Of a stretch of 63,987 bases of DNA, positions 26,101 through 32,224 are shown piece after piece. The notes under the pieces were generated by a model that saw only the letters and a program-made list of their open reading frames with translations, had not been told where the DNA came from and made no database searches. Numbering within the stretch: position 1 is the first letter of the stretch; each line of letters begins with the position of its first letter. This DNA is from GCA-2708415 sp964351905 (GTDB lineage: Bacteria > Pseudomonadota > Alphaproteobacteria > Micavibrionales > Micavibrionaceae): positions 1 to 63,987 of the forward strand of contig CAYGPG010000007.1 in the NCBI GenBank assembly GCA_964351905.1, given 5' to 3'. Both the position numbers and the translations under genes were made by a program.

Positions 26101-27362
26101 GTGCAGATTCACAATTTAACAGTGCCAATAGTTTTACAAACCTGACATCAATCGTCACCAATGGCTTCAATATGTATGTAACATCCGGTTCGACTGTTGA
26201 TTTCTCTAGCATGACCAGAAATGGCGCAGGGGAAACATACGGCGCCGCAGGGAATGAAACCATTATCGGGTTTAGCAATACCAATGTATTGCATGGTCTG
26301 GGCGGTGCGGACACCATGACGGGCGGCACAGGGAACGATAGTTTCTGGGTGTCTGGTACGGAAAGCCTTGGCGATGTTTATAACGGGAATGGCGGGACGG
26401 ATTATGTTCGTCTGGGTGCGGATTCATATTTTGATAACACAACTGTCTTTAACGGCATATATGGTGTTGTCTTTAATGGCTTTAATATGATTGTAACATC
26501 TGGTTCAACGGTTGATTTGTCAGGTATGATCCGAAGCGGAACAGGGCAAATCCACGGCGAAGGTGGCAATGAAACAATTATCGGTATGGATAGTGGTGAT
26601 ACTATCTTTGGCTTTGGGGGGAATGATGTCCTCACAGGTGGATTAGGAAACGACACGATTGATGGAGGAACGGGAATTAATGTCGCTGTTTACGATGGTG
26701 ATGCACTTGAATTTTCTGTCGATGTTGTCGGTGGCACAATCCGTGTGGTGGATGACAGGGCGGCACTTAACGGGGATGAAGGGTCAGATGTTTTATCAAA
26801 TATTTCCACATTACGCTTTAACGGCGTTGATTATGATATCTCATCTTATGATACAAGTGGGAACGGATCTGCGCAAACCATTATCGGCACAAATGGTGGC
26901 AATACAATCAGTGCTGGTAATAACACAGACATTGTTTTTGGCGGTCGCGGCAATGATAATCTAAGCGGTGATAACGGTGATGATACAATTTTCGGCGGTG
27001 CTGGTGATGATATAATCTATGGCAATAATGGTCTGGATAGTCTTTATGGTGGTATTGGTGCAGACACATTTGTTTTTGAAAACGCCAATGCCTTTAATAA
27101 CATAGATGGAATTTATGATTTTGATACCTTAGAAACAGATGCGATAGATATTACCGATCTTCTGACGGGCTATACTTTCGGTGTTGATGATCTGACCGAC
27201 TTTGTTCAAATTCTAGATAATGGAGCAAACTCCGATGCATATGTTGATGTAACAGGAACAGGAACATTTGGCGCGGGAACGCAAATTGCAACACTATATA
27301 ATGTAACGGGATTGACTGATGAGATTGCACTGGAAACATTAGGGAACCTTATTACACACTAA
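20121..27362 (+). CDS. Giant RTX (hemolysin-type calcium-binding) secreted protein
   Basis: 2,413 residues from the ATG at 20121. Residues 1-100 look like a small beta-sandwich resembling Ca-dependent carbohydrate-binding modules (tentative). From about 160 on it is filled with RTX nonapeptides of the GGxGxDxLx type, which bind calcium after secretion. A non-RTX beta-rich insert lies at about 590-735. From about 740 to 2170 a module of roughly 120-150 residues recurs ten or so times (an RTX block, then a THxxN-like segment such as FTNMERIDFNTFTITA). Residues about 2250-2413 match the type I secretion C-terminal target domain. No ABC transporter, adaptor or TolC for it is present; the nearby czc OEP is unlikely to serve. 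Likely a surface adhesin or matrix protein, carried as island cargo. Confidence 0.88.
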   Translation: MPSYTLELELFSSYVTDIPGFEIWADGVQLGATYSVTSGGYSISVSPSYGGALPTSLEFRFSDVSVEVPREIEIRSVKINDQYVNTGNYLSSKSLVNGGNSTVDIANSPYFYDSSDPALSEFTTGATQTFTAGNDTLRAYNGTSDEVFDALAGRDVFYLGSGNDKVFGNAGDDIIYAGAGNDLISGGDDNDRIYGGDGDDRLYGGNGNDRIHGEGGNDEIHGGDGDDRLNGHTGDDVITGGIGADKLNGGSGADYLFGGGDNDQLVGASGNDTLDGGAGEDLIYGGADDDIINGGDDNDVLIGNIGVDEIHGDDGDDTIYIMTNDWSAGEAIYGGAGTDELILSHASTVDFTTGTLETLETLTGSDGNQDVTYTIEQALQFTTIDLAGGVDNSNVQIADTIDVTSLATPVVTNVENGFLLGSAGVDDVTISGAQLDALVFGGGTIDFDAGTDVLNLTSTSANLNTLGSTLNTSVLGLETISASTAAAAVTINLSAQTENFTLTGSDFSDFITSGAGNDVIDGGFFGDTIDGGAGDDIINGGNGLDFLFGGIGNDTLNGDEGADTIYGNEGDDTLDGGDNDDILIGGTGLAPVIDATTLLSYAGAQDGATTITYFNGGVTLDGNPWKKILIDYTVTANTIIEFDFRSTLEGDIHGIGFDNDDNIDNDTNKFKVYGTQDWNRDHDDFNNYDGSGNWEHYKIDVGSFFTGTFSHLTIIGDDDSNPRGNGHWANFIIYENIVGTEADTITGGTGNDQLLGMTGDDTLNGDDGDDVVSGNDGNDNISGGIGNDTLHGGNDNDILDGGGNNDELYGGAGNDILLGGTGNDFFDGGAGTDTASFAGYTTYVNVDLSNTAAQNTREGTDTFINIENLIGTDFNDTLQGDSNTNQIDGGLGADNIWGNGGADVLNGEDGDDNFFVQGTDAFDDTFNGGAGFDEISLGGDSYFNGSSTFNSIEQLDMNGNRALAELNGGFDFTGMTVTARGNMEGQGGNETITGSDSNDLIYGFAGNDTLSGGIGSDQIWGGDDADTINGGDDDDTIRGEAGADILNGDNGNDDFFISGNEGLGDTFNGGADYDELQLEGNAFLDLTATFTNMERIDFNTFTITAVLNDGFDLSGMVRTGGGDLLGQGGNETMTGTESADTISGLAGDDIINGSGGGDILNGDAGNDTLNGGIGSDDLFGGDDIDTINGGDDDDDIYGEAGADILNGDEGNDNFYIVGIEGVGDVVDGGNGSDDLILTGAAFLGGGSFTNMEVLRFNGFDITATLNGTFDVSGMVRNGAGELLGQGGNENITGTASNDTIRGLAGNDILSGADGGDIIYGGDNDDTLNGDAGNDDLYGEAGADTINGGDGVDDIYGGAGGDTLNGDAGNDNFWLSGTEGIGDQYNGGDDYDRLYLETNVTLGGGVTFTNMEELRFQGFNITAVLNESYDLSSMVRSGVGDLLGQGGNETITGTQSNDTIYGYAGSDTLNGHDGGDTIYGGDDADTINGGEGADLIYGEAGADNLNGDAGNDDFFIGGTEGLGDQFNGGDDTDDLVLTSEATLNLATTFANMELVRFNGFNIIADLNSGFNLSGMTRTGLGDLLGQAGDESITGTEGTDNIYGFDGNDTLNGGGGGDYLYGGAGADIINGGDGNDNIYITGTDALGDQYDGGTGTDYLRMDADVTFNMANTFTNLTAIISGGFNILSEVNGGFDLTGQTISGGRFLYGNTGNETITGSESADNIYGGDGNDTINGGEGNDDIYGGAGSDILNGGEGTNEYFIGAGSENLGDVYIGGTGADYIYMSEATDFNSANSFTDIDRLYTGGFNINLVAGTTISFLGIQMVGASNIYGTASTETITGSISADSFYGGAGADVIIGGDGNDDFYVGGTDALGVTFDGGNDSDDIQLLSDASFNTTSTFTNFERIVTNGFNINIVSGSTVSFAGITASGVVNIYGAAGTETITGTESGDNIYAGDGADIINGGAGNDNFWVSGTESLGDVYDGGAGTDYVRLSADSQFNSANSFTNLTSIVTNGFNMYVTSGSTVDFSSMTRNGAGETYGAAGNETIIGFSNTNVLHGLGGADTMTGGTGNDSFWVSGTESLGDVYNGNGGTDYVRLGADSYFDNTTVFNGIYGVVFNGFNMIVTSGSTVDLSGMIRSGTGQIHGEGGNETIIGMDSGDTIFGFGGNDVLTGGLGNDTIDGGTGINVAVYDGDALEFSVDVVGGTIRVVDDRAALNGDEGSDVLSNISTLRFNGVDYDISSYDTSGNGSAQTIIGTNGGNTISAGNNTDIVFGGRGNDNLSGDNGDDTIFGGAGDDIIYGNNGLDSLYGGIGADTFVFENANAFNNIDGIYDFDTLETDAIDITDLLTGYTFGVDDLTDFVQILDNGANSDAYVDVTGTGTFGAGTQIATLYNVTGLTDEIALETLGNLITH

Positions 27363-27667
27363 AAATTAAAAAAGACATTATAACCCATATGATTTAGGTC
27401 AAATGTTGATGGTAGGCTATTGCTTGCCCCTACTTCCTGAATTTTGGTTTGTTTAGGAGGTTACTTCTCGGAAATTTGGAATTATTATAACTGACCCACG
27501 GTTCTCACTCCAGCGGGGTAACGCGGGGGTAACGTTTAGACGCAGTTACCAGCGAAACCGCACAGGTCTGCATAAGTCTTCACAAAACAAGCAACAGCCT
27601 GAGTTACATGAGGAAAGCAGGACTTTACAGGTCTCCACGAAACTTCACAGTTCACATAATTCAGGAG
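27363..27667. other. Noncoding right end of island B
   Basis: No gene seen. It holds the second copy of the 22-bp arm-like element (27513-27534) and leads into the right tRNA-Trp half. No strong terminator follows the RTX gene. Confidence 0.5.
27513..27534. repeat. Arm-like repeat at right end of island B
   Basis: Identical to 12506-12527: GGGGTAACG and GGGGGTAACG spaced 11 bp. It sits 133 bp inside the right tRNA-Trp half, mirroring the left end. Confidence 0.65.
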
Positions 27668-27714
27668 CTCCAAAACCGTAGGCCGAGGGTTCAAATCCTT
27701 CTGCCCCTGCCATT
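27668..27714 (+). repeat. tRNA-Trp 3' half, attachment site (right copy)
   Basis: The same 47 bp as 12395-12441, again without a 5' half. It marks the right end of island B. Because neither copy is a whole tRNA, the intact tRNA-Trp gene must lie outside the window, probably to the left. Confidence 0.85.
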
Positions 27715-27766
27715 AAACCGCGGAAAACCGCGCCTTTTAGAACATCACTATTGTTGAGATACCTCG

Positions 27767-27786
27767 GGGCTTACCATGGGCTTACC
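27767..27786. repeat. Third arm-like tandem repeat, right of island B
   Basis: GGGCTTACC twice (27767-27775, 27778-27786), again with an 11-bp period, 53 bp beyond the right tRNA-Trp half. It differs in sequence from the arms of the other two elements and is probably what is left of a third element. Confidence 0.45.
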
Positions 27787-27849
27787 GTCCTTTAATGCAG
27801 AGCATTACACAGCAATACTTTTAAGAGCATTTTTTAAAGTAATTTTTTA

Positions 27850-27957
27850 TTAAAAAGGTAGTTTTAAATGGTCTTTTAAACTTTCATGTTCAAAATCAAT
27901 AAAGGAAACCTTTTCACTTTTTAAGATCTCAAATATTTTATTGTCTAGAAACACATT
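27850..27957 (-). pseudogene. C-terminal remnant of unknown protein
   Basis: About 35 residues on the minus strand (NKIFEILKSEKVSFIDFEHE and a short tail to the stop at 27850) read like the end of a real protein, but the frame upstream runs into antisense of the IS6-type transposase. The gene appears cut by the insertion. Parent family not recognised. Confidence 0.35.
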
Positions 27958-28379
27958 ATCTGTGGCGAGCCGTGGATCACGAAGGCACCATATTAGACTG
28001 CTATGTTTCGAAAAGACGCAACAAGAAAGCAGCGCGTAAAGCGTTGAAAAAGCTTGTCTCCAAGCATGGGCTACCAAAAGAAATAGTAACCGATAAGCTT
28101 GCATCCTACGGCGCTGCATTGAAAGAATTGAATATGAAGCACTTGCAAGAAACGGGGCAATATAAGAACAATCAGGTTGAGAATTCACATCTTCATTTTA
28201 GGCGACGAGAACGAGGCATGAATAAGTTCAGATTAATGCAATCGCTACAGAAATTCGCAGCCATTCACTCCTCTTTCCTCAATCATTTTAATCACCAACG
28301 CCACCTTGAAAATCGACAAACATTTAAGAATTTACGAGCCAATTCGGTTGAGCAGTGGCGCGGGATTTGTGTCTCGTAA
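27957..28379 (+). pseudogene. IS6-family transposase, 5'-truncated
   Basis: About 140 residues of an IS6-type DDE transposase: LWRAVDHEGTILD, then AARKALKKLVSKHGLPKEIV, TDKLASYG, the NNQVENSH with RRRERGMNKF, and NHFNHQRHLENRQTF. The N-terminal helix-turn-helix third is missing; the reading frame enters at about 27957 without a start codon. The normal length is about 230-240 residues. The three acids of the active site (in VDHEG, VTDK and the RRER block) remain, but without the DNA-binding part the product should be inactive. No clear terminal inverted repeats seen. Confidence 0.8.
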
Positions 28380-28530
28380 GTTTGACGAAGAACGATTTCG
28401 GAGAAAAGTTAGCGTTTGTCTGACAGCACTTTATTCTGTGTTTTATTTTTTTATAAATGTGGTCAATAAAGACTTGATTTTATAGTTACTTACAGATTAT
28501 AAAGCGGTGTCTTTAAGACTATTTCTATGC
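28380..28530. other. Noncoding leader before tRNA-Glu
   Basis: About 150 bp between the transposase remnant and tRNA-Glu, AT-rich, without a gene. It should contain the tRNA promoter; I see no convincing -35/-10 pair. Confidence 0.3.
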
Positions 28531-28606
28531 GTCCCGTTCGTCTAGGGGTCTAGGACACCGCCCTTTCACGGCGGCAACACGGGTTCAAATCCCGTACGGG
28601 ACGCCA
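28531..28606 (+). tRNA. tRNA-Glu (anticodon TTC)
   Basis: Complete 76-nt cloverleaf: acceptor GTCCCGT/ACGGGAC, anticodon stem CCGCC/GGCGG with loop CTTTCAC (TTC at 28565-28567), T-arm ACGGG-TTCAAAT-CCCGT, discriminator G and encoded CCA. Intact. It is the insertion target of the next island, whose integrase starts 162 bp further on. Confidence 0.97.
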
Positions 28607-28719
28607 AGAACACTTCCAATAACATCTCATAACTTCCAAAAACTGTTGATTTTACTGGCATTGCAGGGCATATTATATCCATTGCCTTCCCATGCTATCC
28701 AATAACATCTAAATATTTT

Positions 28720-28767
28720 GGGGGTACAGGAAGGGGTATAAAATTATAGCTGAAAAGATATACCCCC
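28720..28767 (+). promoter_or_regulatory. Inverted repeat at integrase start codon
   Basis: GGGGGTA (28720-28726) and GGGGTATA (28733-28740) are both complementary to TATACCCCC (28759-28767), which touches the ATG at 28768. No normal Shine-Dalgarno is present. The hairpin would hide the start region, so it may act as translational or autoregulatory control. The same layout is found at 38236-38284. Confidence 0.55.
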
Positions 28768-29955
28768 ATGAAGCTCACTGCTAAGAAAATTGATGCCGCT
28801 ACAAGAGATAAGGATGGAGCCAAGCTTTTTGATGGAAAAGGCTTGTTTTTAGAGCTTCACAAGAATGGCAGCAAGTACTGGCGCTATAAATACCGCTCCC
28901 CTATCACATATAAGGAAAAACTCTACTCTTTGGGGGTATATCCTGAAATTACCCTCGCTGACGCTAGGGAAAAGCATAGACAGCTCCATAAGCTCGTTTC
29001 TCTAGGGGAAGACCCTATGGAAGTAAAAAAGGCGTTAGTAGACCAAAAGAGATCAGATCAAGCTAACACCTTTGAAGTTATAGCAAGGGAGTGGCTTGAG
29101 TATAAAAAGATCGATTTGAAACCTACTACATATAATCAAACACTCAATAGGCTAGAAAAAGACTTTTTCCCAGTTATGGGGTATTTGCCTATAAAAGCCA
29201 TCACCCACCAAACTCTTTTAGATTTTGCTAAAAACCTTCAAGAAAGAGGGGCAAACGAACTCGCTAAACGTTCTGTACAAATGTCTAAGCATATCTTTCA
29301 ATTTGCTATCATTAATGGATATGCAGAAAAGAATATAGCGGCAGACTTAAAGGGCTTTATTAAAACACCACCAACGCAATCATTTGCTGCAATAGATCCC
29401 AAAGATTTACCCAATTTATTAAAAGATATTGAGAGGCATAGATCACGTATGCATAGGCAGTCTCAGATTGCTCTAGAATTAATGATGCTAACTTTTGTTC
29501 GTACGGGCGAGCTTATAAAAGCAGAATGGGGAGAGTTTGATCTTGATAACGCCCTATGGATCATTCCAGCCAAACGTATGAAGATGAATAATGACCATAT
29601 AGTTCCTTTATCAAAACAAGCTATCGCTCTTATTGAAGAGATTAGAACATTACATCGTAATAACCATTGGGTTTTTCCGAGCAGAAACACTTCTATGAAC
29701 CATATGAGCAACAATACCATCCTTATGGCTTTAAGACGCATGGGGTACGGCGGTATTATGACAGGGCATGGCTTCAGGTCTTTAGCAATGACGACACTTA
29801 TGGAGAGACTTAAATACCCTCACGAGATACCCGACACACAACTTGCGCACGGTAAAGGCGGATCAGTTAGAAAAGCCTATGATAGAGCTAAATACTTAGA
29901 GCAACGTGTAGTCATGATGCAGGACTGGGCTGATTATATAGATGGCTTAAAATGA
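28768..29955 (+). CDS. int: Tyrosine recombinase, P4-type (island D integrase)
   Basis: 395 residues: DUF4102 arm-binding domain (about 1-90), core-binding domain (about 95-185) and catalytic domain with Arg in FVRTGELIKAEW, His-x-x-Arg in GHGFRSLAMTTL, His in LAHGKGG and Tyr in RKAYDRAKY. The layout matches integrases that use tRNA 3' ends; its position directly downstream of tRNA-Glu makes that its target. The next gene overlaps its stop by 4 nt. Recombination would excise the segment up to the matching site, proposed near 38099. Confidence 0.92.
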   Translation: MKLTAKKIDAATRDKDGAKLFDGKGLFLELHKNGSKYWRYKYRSPITYKEKLYSLGVYPEITLADAREKHRQLHKLVSLGEDPMEVKKALVDQKRSDQANTFEVIAREWLEYKKIDLKPTTYNQTLNRLEKDFFPVMGYLPIKAITHQTLLDFAKNLQERGANELAKRSVQMSKHIFQFAIINGYAEKNIAADLKGFIKTPPTQSFAAIDPKDLPNLLKDIERHRSRMHRQSQIALELMMLTFVRTGELIKAEWGEFDLDNALWIIPAKRMKMNNDHIVPLSKQAIALIEEIRTLHRNNHWVFPSRNTSMNHMSNNTILMALRRMGYGGIMTGHGFRSLAMTTLMERLKYPHEIPDTQLAHGKGGSVRKAYDRAKYLEQRVVMMQDWADYIDGLK

Positions 29956-30653
29956 AAAACAAAAAGAAAATAAAAAAATACAAAATTAAATCTCCTCGTC
30001 CCAAAAGGGGAACGAAAGGCCATCTTCCCAAAAGTTATAAATGGTTACCAGATTGGAAAAAAGCCCATGAATATTCTCATTTAGAAGGAGCGTCAAATAA
30101 ACAGTTTGCATGGGAATTTCTAAGAAGGAACCCTCGTTTTATTAATACTCGTGAGACTATGGAACAAGAAGGAATATCATTTGAAGAGAAATCTGAGGAA
30201 TTACAACACTATATTGATCTTTATTCTTTAGATTGTCTCCCTCCTCACCCTTCAGAAAAAGCCCCAGCTATTAAATTTAAATATTCACTAATCCTTAGCC
30301 TTGAAATGCTTCAAAATATTAATGCTATGGACTTTAATAACAAGAAAGTTTTTTTAAGTGTCGACTTAGAAGGTAGCCCTGAATATTTAGACGAAATTAT
30401 GAAGCAATTAGCTCAAATCAGGAAAGAAAGAAAAATTACACAATTTAGGCCTCACAAAAGTAAATTTATAGAATACTTACGCATATATGACGCCCGAATG
30501 AAAAACTATACTTATGATGAAATAGCCGAAGTAATATTTCCAAATTTAGATAATGATATTGGTAGCGGAAGTAAGGTTCGAAATAGAATTATTAAAGCTA
30601 GCCAAGCGGCAGATAAACTCGTAATGCACTCATATAGTTTTTTAGTTTCTTAG
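29952..30653 (+). CDS. DUF6499/DUF2285-like island protein
   Basis: 233 residues with a very basic N-terminus. Residues about 30-65 (WKKAHEYSHLEG, then FAWEFLRRNPRFI) resemble DUF6499, and residues about 155-230 (FIEYLRIYDARMKNYTYDEI, then KVRNRIIKASQAAD) resemble DUF2285. This pair of domains is common in integrative elements and plasmids of alphaproteobacteria and is annotated as a transcriptional regulator. It overlaps the integrase stop by 4 nt (ATGA). DNA binding is likely; targets unknown. Confidence 0.65.
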   Translation: MKNKKKIKKYKIKSPRPKRGTKGHLPKSYKWLPDWKKAHEYSHLEGASNKQFAWEFLRRNPRFINTRETMEQEGISFEEKSEELQHYIDLYSLDCLPPHPSEKAPAIKFKYSLILSLEMLQNINAMDFNNKKVFLSVDLEGSPEYLDEIMKQLAQIRKERKITQFRPHKSKFIEYLRIYDARMKNYTYDEIAEVIFPNLDNDIGSGSKVRNRIIKASQAADKLVMHSYSFLVS

Positions 30654-30741
30654 GTTAGAATAACTACCCCAAATTAATTTCACCTTACTTATCTAATAAA
30701 CTTTCTTAAGCTTCTTCAAACAGCTTAAGAAAGGAATAAGC

Positions 30742-30948
30742 ATGAGTAAAATAAAAATTTTAAGACTAAATGAGGTTATTTATATAACTGGCCTGTCTAG
30801 AAGCACAATCTACTTAATGATGTCAGAAGGATTGTTTCCACCAAATATAAAATTAGGTGCGAGAGCAGTGGGATGGATTGAAGAGGATATTCAAGATTGG
30901 ATAGACGCCAAAGTAATCTCTCATGAAAATGGGGGTAAAAATGCTTAA
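30742..30948 (+). CDS. AlpA-family regulator
   Basis: 68 residues: ILRLNEVIYITGLSRSTIYL, then GLFPPNIKLGARAVGWIEED and IQDWIDAK, the classic AlpA/phage regulator winged-helix. The RBS AAGGAAT lies upstream. It probably controls the integrase or excision of island D. The following polymerase fragment begins inside its last codons. Confidence 0.85.
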   Translation: MSKIKILRLNEVIYITGLSRSTIYLMMSEGLFPPNIKLGARAVGWIEEDIQDWIDAKVISHENGGKNA

Positions 30949-31318
30949 TTTAAATAATAATAAAAATTATAATTCATATTTTTATAAAACGGCGTCGAGT
31001 GACCCTAACGCACAAAACTTTCCTAAACGTGGAAAGGGAACATTAAAAGACCTTGTAAAAGCGTATAGAAGAATATTCAAAGCACGTAAGGGCTATAAGC
31101 TTATCGAGGTTGACTTATCACAAGCCGAGCTTCGTATCGCCGCATGGATGGCCAATGAAACCACCATGTTAAATATCTATCGTAATAATGGAGATATTCA
31201 CGCCGCGACTGCCGCCGCCGTTATGGGTATAACGATGGAGGAGTTTTACGAGCTAGACGAAGAGACACAAGGCATGAAACGTTTCATGGCCAAAGCTGTC
31301 GGAGGTGAAAATGAGTAA
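30941..31318 (+). pseudogene. Family A DNA polymerase fragment, broken at motif B
   Basis: 125 residues from ATG 30941 (GGGGGT before it). SSDPNAQNFPKRG and VDLSQAELRIAAWMA, with NGDIHAATAAAV, are the motif A side of a PolA/T7-like polymerase palm. The frame runs to KRFMAKAV, the start of motif B (normally AKAVNFG-x-x-YG), then turns into GGENE and stops. The 3'-5' exonuclease and thumb parts are missing at the front and the rest of the fingers and palm at the back. The break falls where introns and homing endonuclease genes often insert. No 3' part of the polymerase is found further on. Confidence 0.75.
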
Positions 31319-31835
31319 ATTTAAAAACGGAACTTACCATCCACGCTGGAGAACAGATGAGGAAGTTCTAAGTTTACTTTCTAAGAAAAATATAGGCTGT
31401 CTACAATTATCTGGGCGGGTAGAAAAAAGAGAAAGAAGCCGACGGTTTTGTGAAACGTTTTGCTATATCTGTAAAAAAGATGACTGGAAGCTGGTGGATA
31501 ATATATTAAACGGTAAAACAACTAATTGTCCTTGCCAAAGAGCTAAAAAATATTATGCCCCTAGGGAGGTAGTTAAAACACTCGGACAAAGATATGATGC
31601 TATTGTTCAAAGGTGTGAAAGAGATAGTCATCGCAGCTCACCTAATTATAAGGATAGAGGAATTAAAAATAATTTCAAATCAAGAGAACATTTTATTAAA
31701 TGGGCATTAAAAAAATATCCTGATACGGATTTCAAAGGGCTCGATTTTGATAGAATTAATAATAATGGGCATTATGAACCTGATAATTTGAGATTAGTAT
31801 CCCGCAGTATTAATGCTCGCAATAAAAAAAGATAA
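31311..31835 (+). CDS. HNH-type homing endonuclease-like protein
   Basis: 174 residues. A GGAGG site starts immediately at the polymerase break point (31301) and leads to the ATG at 31311, overlapping the polymerase frame. The N-terminal half has zinc-binding-like Cys (CETFCYICKK, then CPCQR). The C-terminal half fits phage HNH homing endonucleases: RYDAIVQRCERD, NYKDRGIKNNF, LDFDRINNNGHYEPDNLRLV and the NARNKKR end, where Asp-Arg-x-x-Asn and His-Tyr give the active site. It presumably cuts uninvaded polymerase genes. Intron-encoded or free-standing is not settled. Confidence 0.75.
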   Translation: MSKFKNGTYHPRWRTDEEVLSLLSKKNIGCLQLSGRVEKRERSRRFCETFCYICKKDDWKLVDNILNGKTTNCPCQRAKKYYAPREVVKTLGQRYDAIVQRCERDSHRSSPNYKDRGIKNNFKSREHFIKWALKKYPDTDFKGLDFDRINNNGHYEPDNLRLVSRSINARNKKR

Positions 31836-31956
31836 ATATTGAACCGAGTTTCAATATTGACAAAAAATCTATTAACTGGGACTTGTTAAAGTTGTAGTGT
31901 AATCACTACCTATCTTTTTGTTCTTTTCATTAAAAATTGAACCCAGTTTCAATTTT
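31835..31956. promoter_or_regulatory. Two matching palindromes
   Basis: AATATTGAA-6 nt-TTCAATATT (31835-31858) and AAAATTGAA-6 nt-TTCAATTTT (31933-31956) share the core ATTGAACC-C/G-AGTTTCAAT, 98 bp apart, between the HNH gene and the structured RNA candidate. Likely paired operators for a dimeric regulator; no strong -10/-35 pair is clear. Confidence 0.5.
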
Positions 31957-32000
31957 AATCTCCATCAAATCATAATAGCGATTGCATCATTAGCCTAAAC

Positions 32001-32217
32001 TGATAGTCTTCTATGTGGATTAGCTTCGGCTGATTTGGGGCTTAGTAACCTCTCAAATAGCGGTCTTATTGCATCAGGCCGAAATCGTAGATGCTGCTTC
32101 TCAACTTATGTTGGGACGGCAGTGAATACAATAACGCTCAGCGTAAATAAGCTGCGCCGCCTATTTGCGGTTACTAACGTCCCGGCTCAGGAGAGAAATT
32201 TCCTAGCCGTTTTTTTT
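32001..32217 (+). ncRNA. Structured noncoding RNA candidate with pseudoknot and terminator
   Basis: No convincing gene covers this stretch. Helices seen: ATTAGC-TTCG-GCTGAT (32019-32034); TTAGTAACC (32042-32050) with GGTTACTAA (32169-32177), 9 bp perfect; GGGACG (32113-32118) with CGTCCC (32178-32183), 6 bp perfect, which crosses the previous helix to form a pseudoknot; CGGTC/GGCCG (32061-32081); ACGC/GCGT (32134-32144). A terminator hairpin follows. It resembles no RNA family I know. It lacks the core motifs of group I introns. The 5' end is uncertain. Confidence 0.5.
32183..32217 (+). terminator. Rho-independent terminator of RNA candidate
   Basis: CGGCT (32183-32187) plus AGGA pairs with TCCT plus AGCCG (32201-32209), one bulged C, followed by eight T. 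The first C is shared with the pseudoknot helix, so the two may compete. Confidence 0.85.
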
Positions 32218-32224
32218 AACTATA

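Noticed and set aside
20805..26656. Many antisense and shifted frames inside the RTX gene
   Set aside because: By-products of repeated GGT-GAT codons; no ribosome sites or family features.
31835..31956. CRISPR-like repeats (GTTTCAAT ends)
   Set aside because: Only two copies, palindromic throughout, 74 bp between them and no cas genes; they fit operators better.
32001..32217. Group I intron core in the polymerase/HNH region
   Set aside because: The crossing helices recall P3/P7, but there is no P8 between the closing strands, no conserved core motifs and no 3' exon; a terminator follows.
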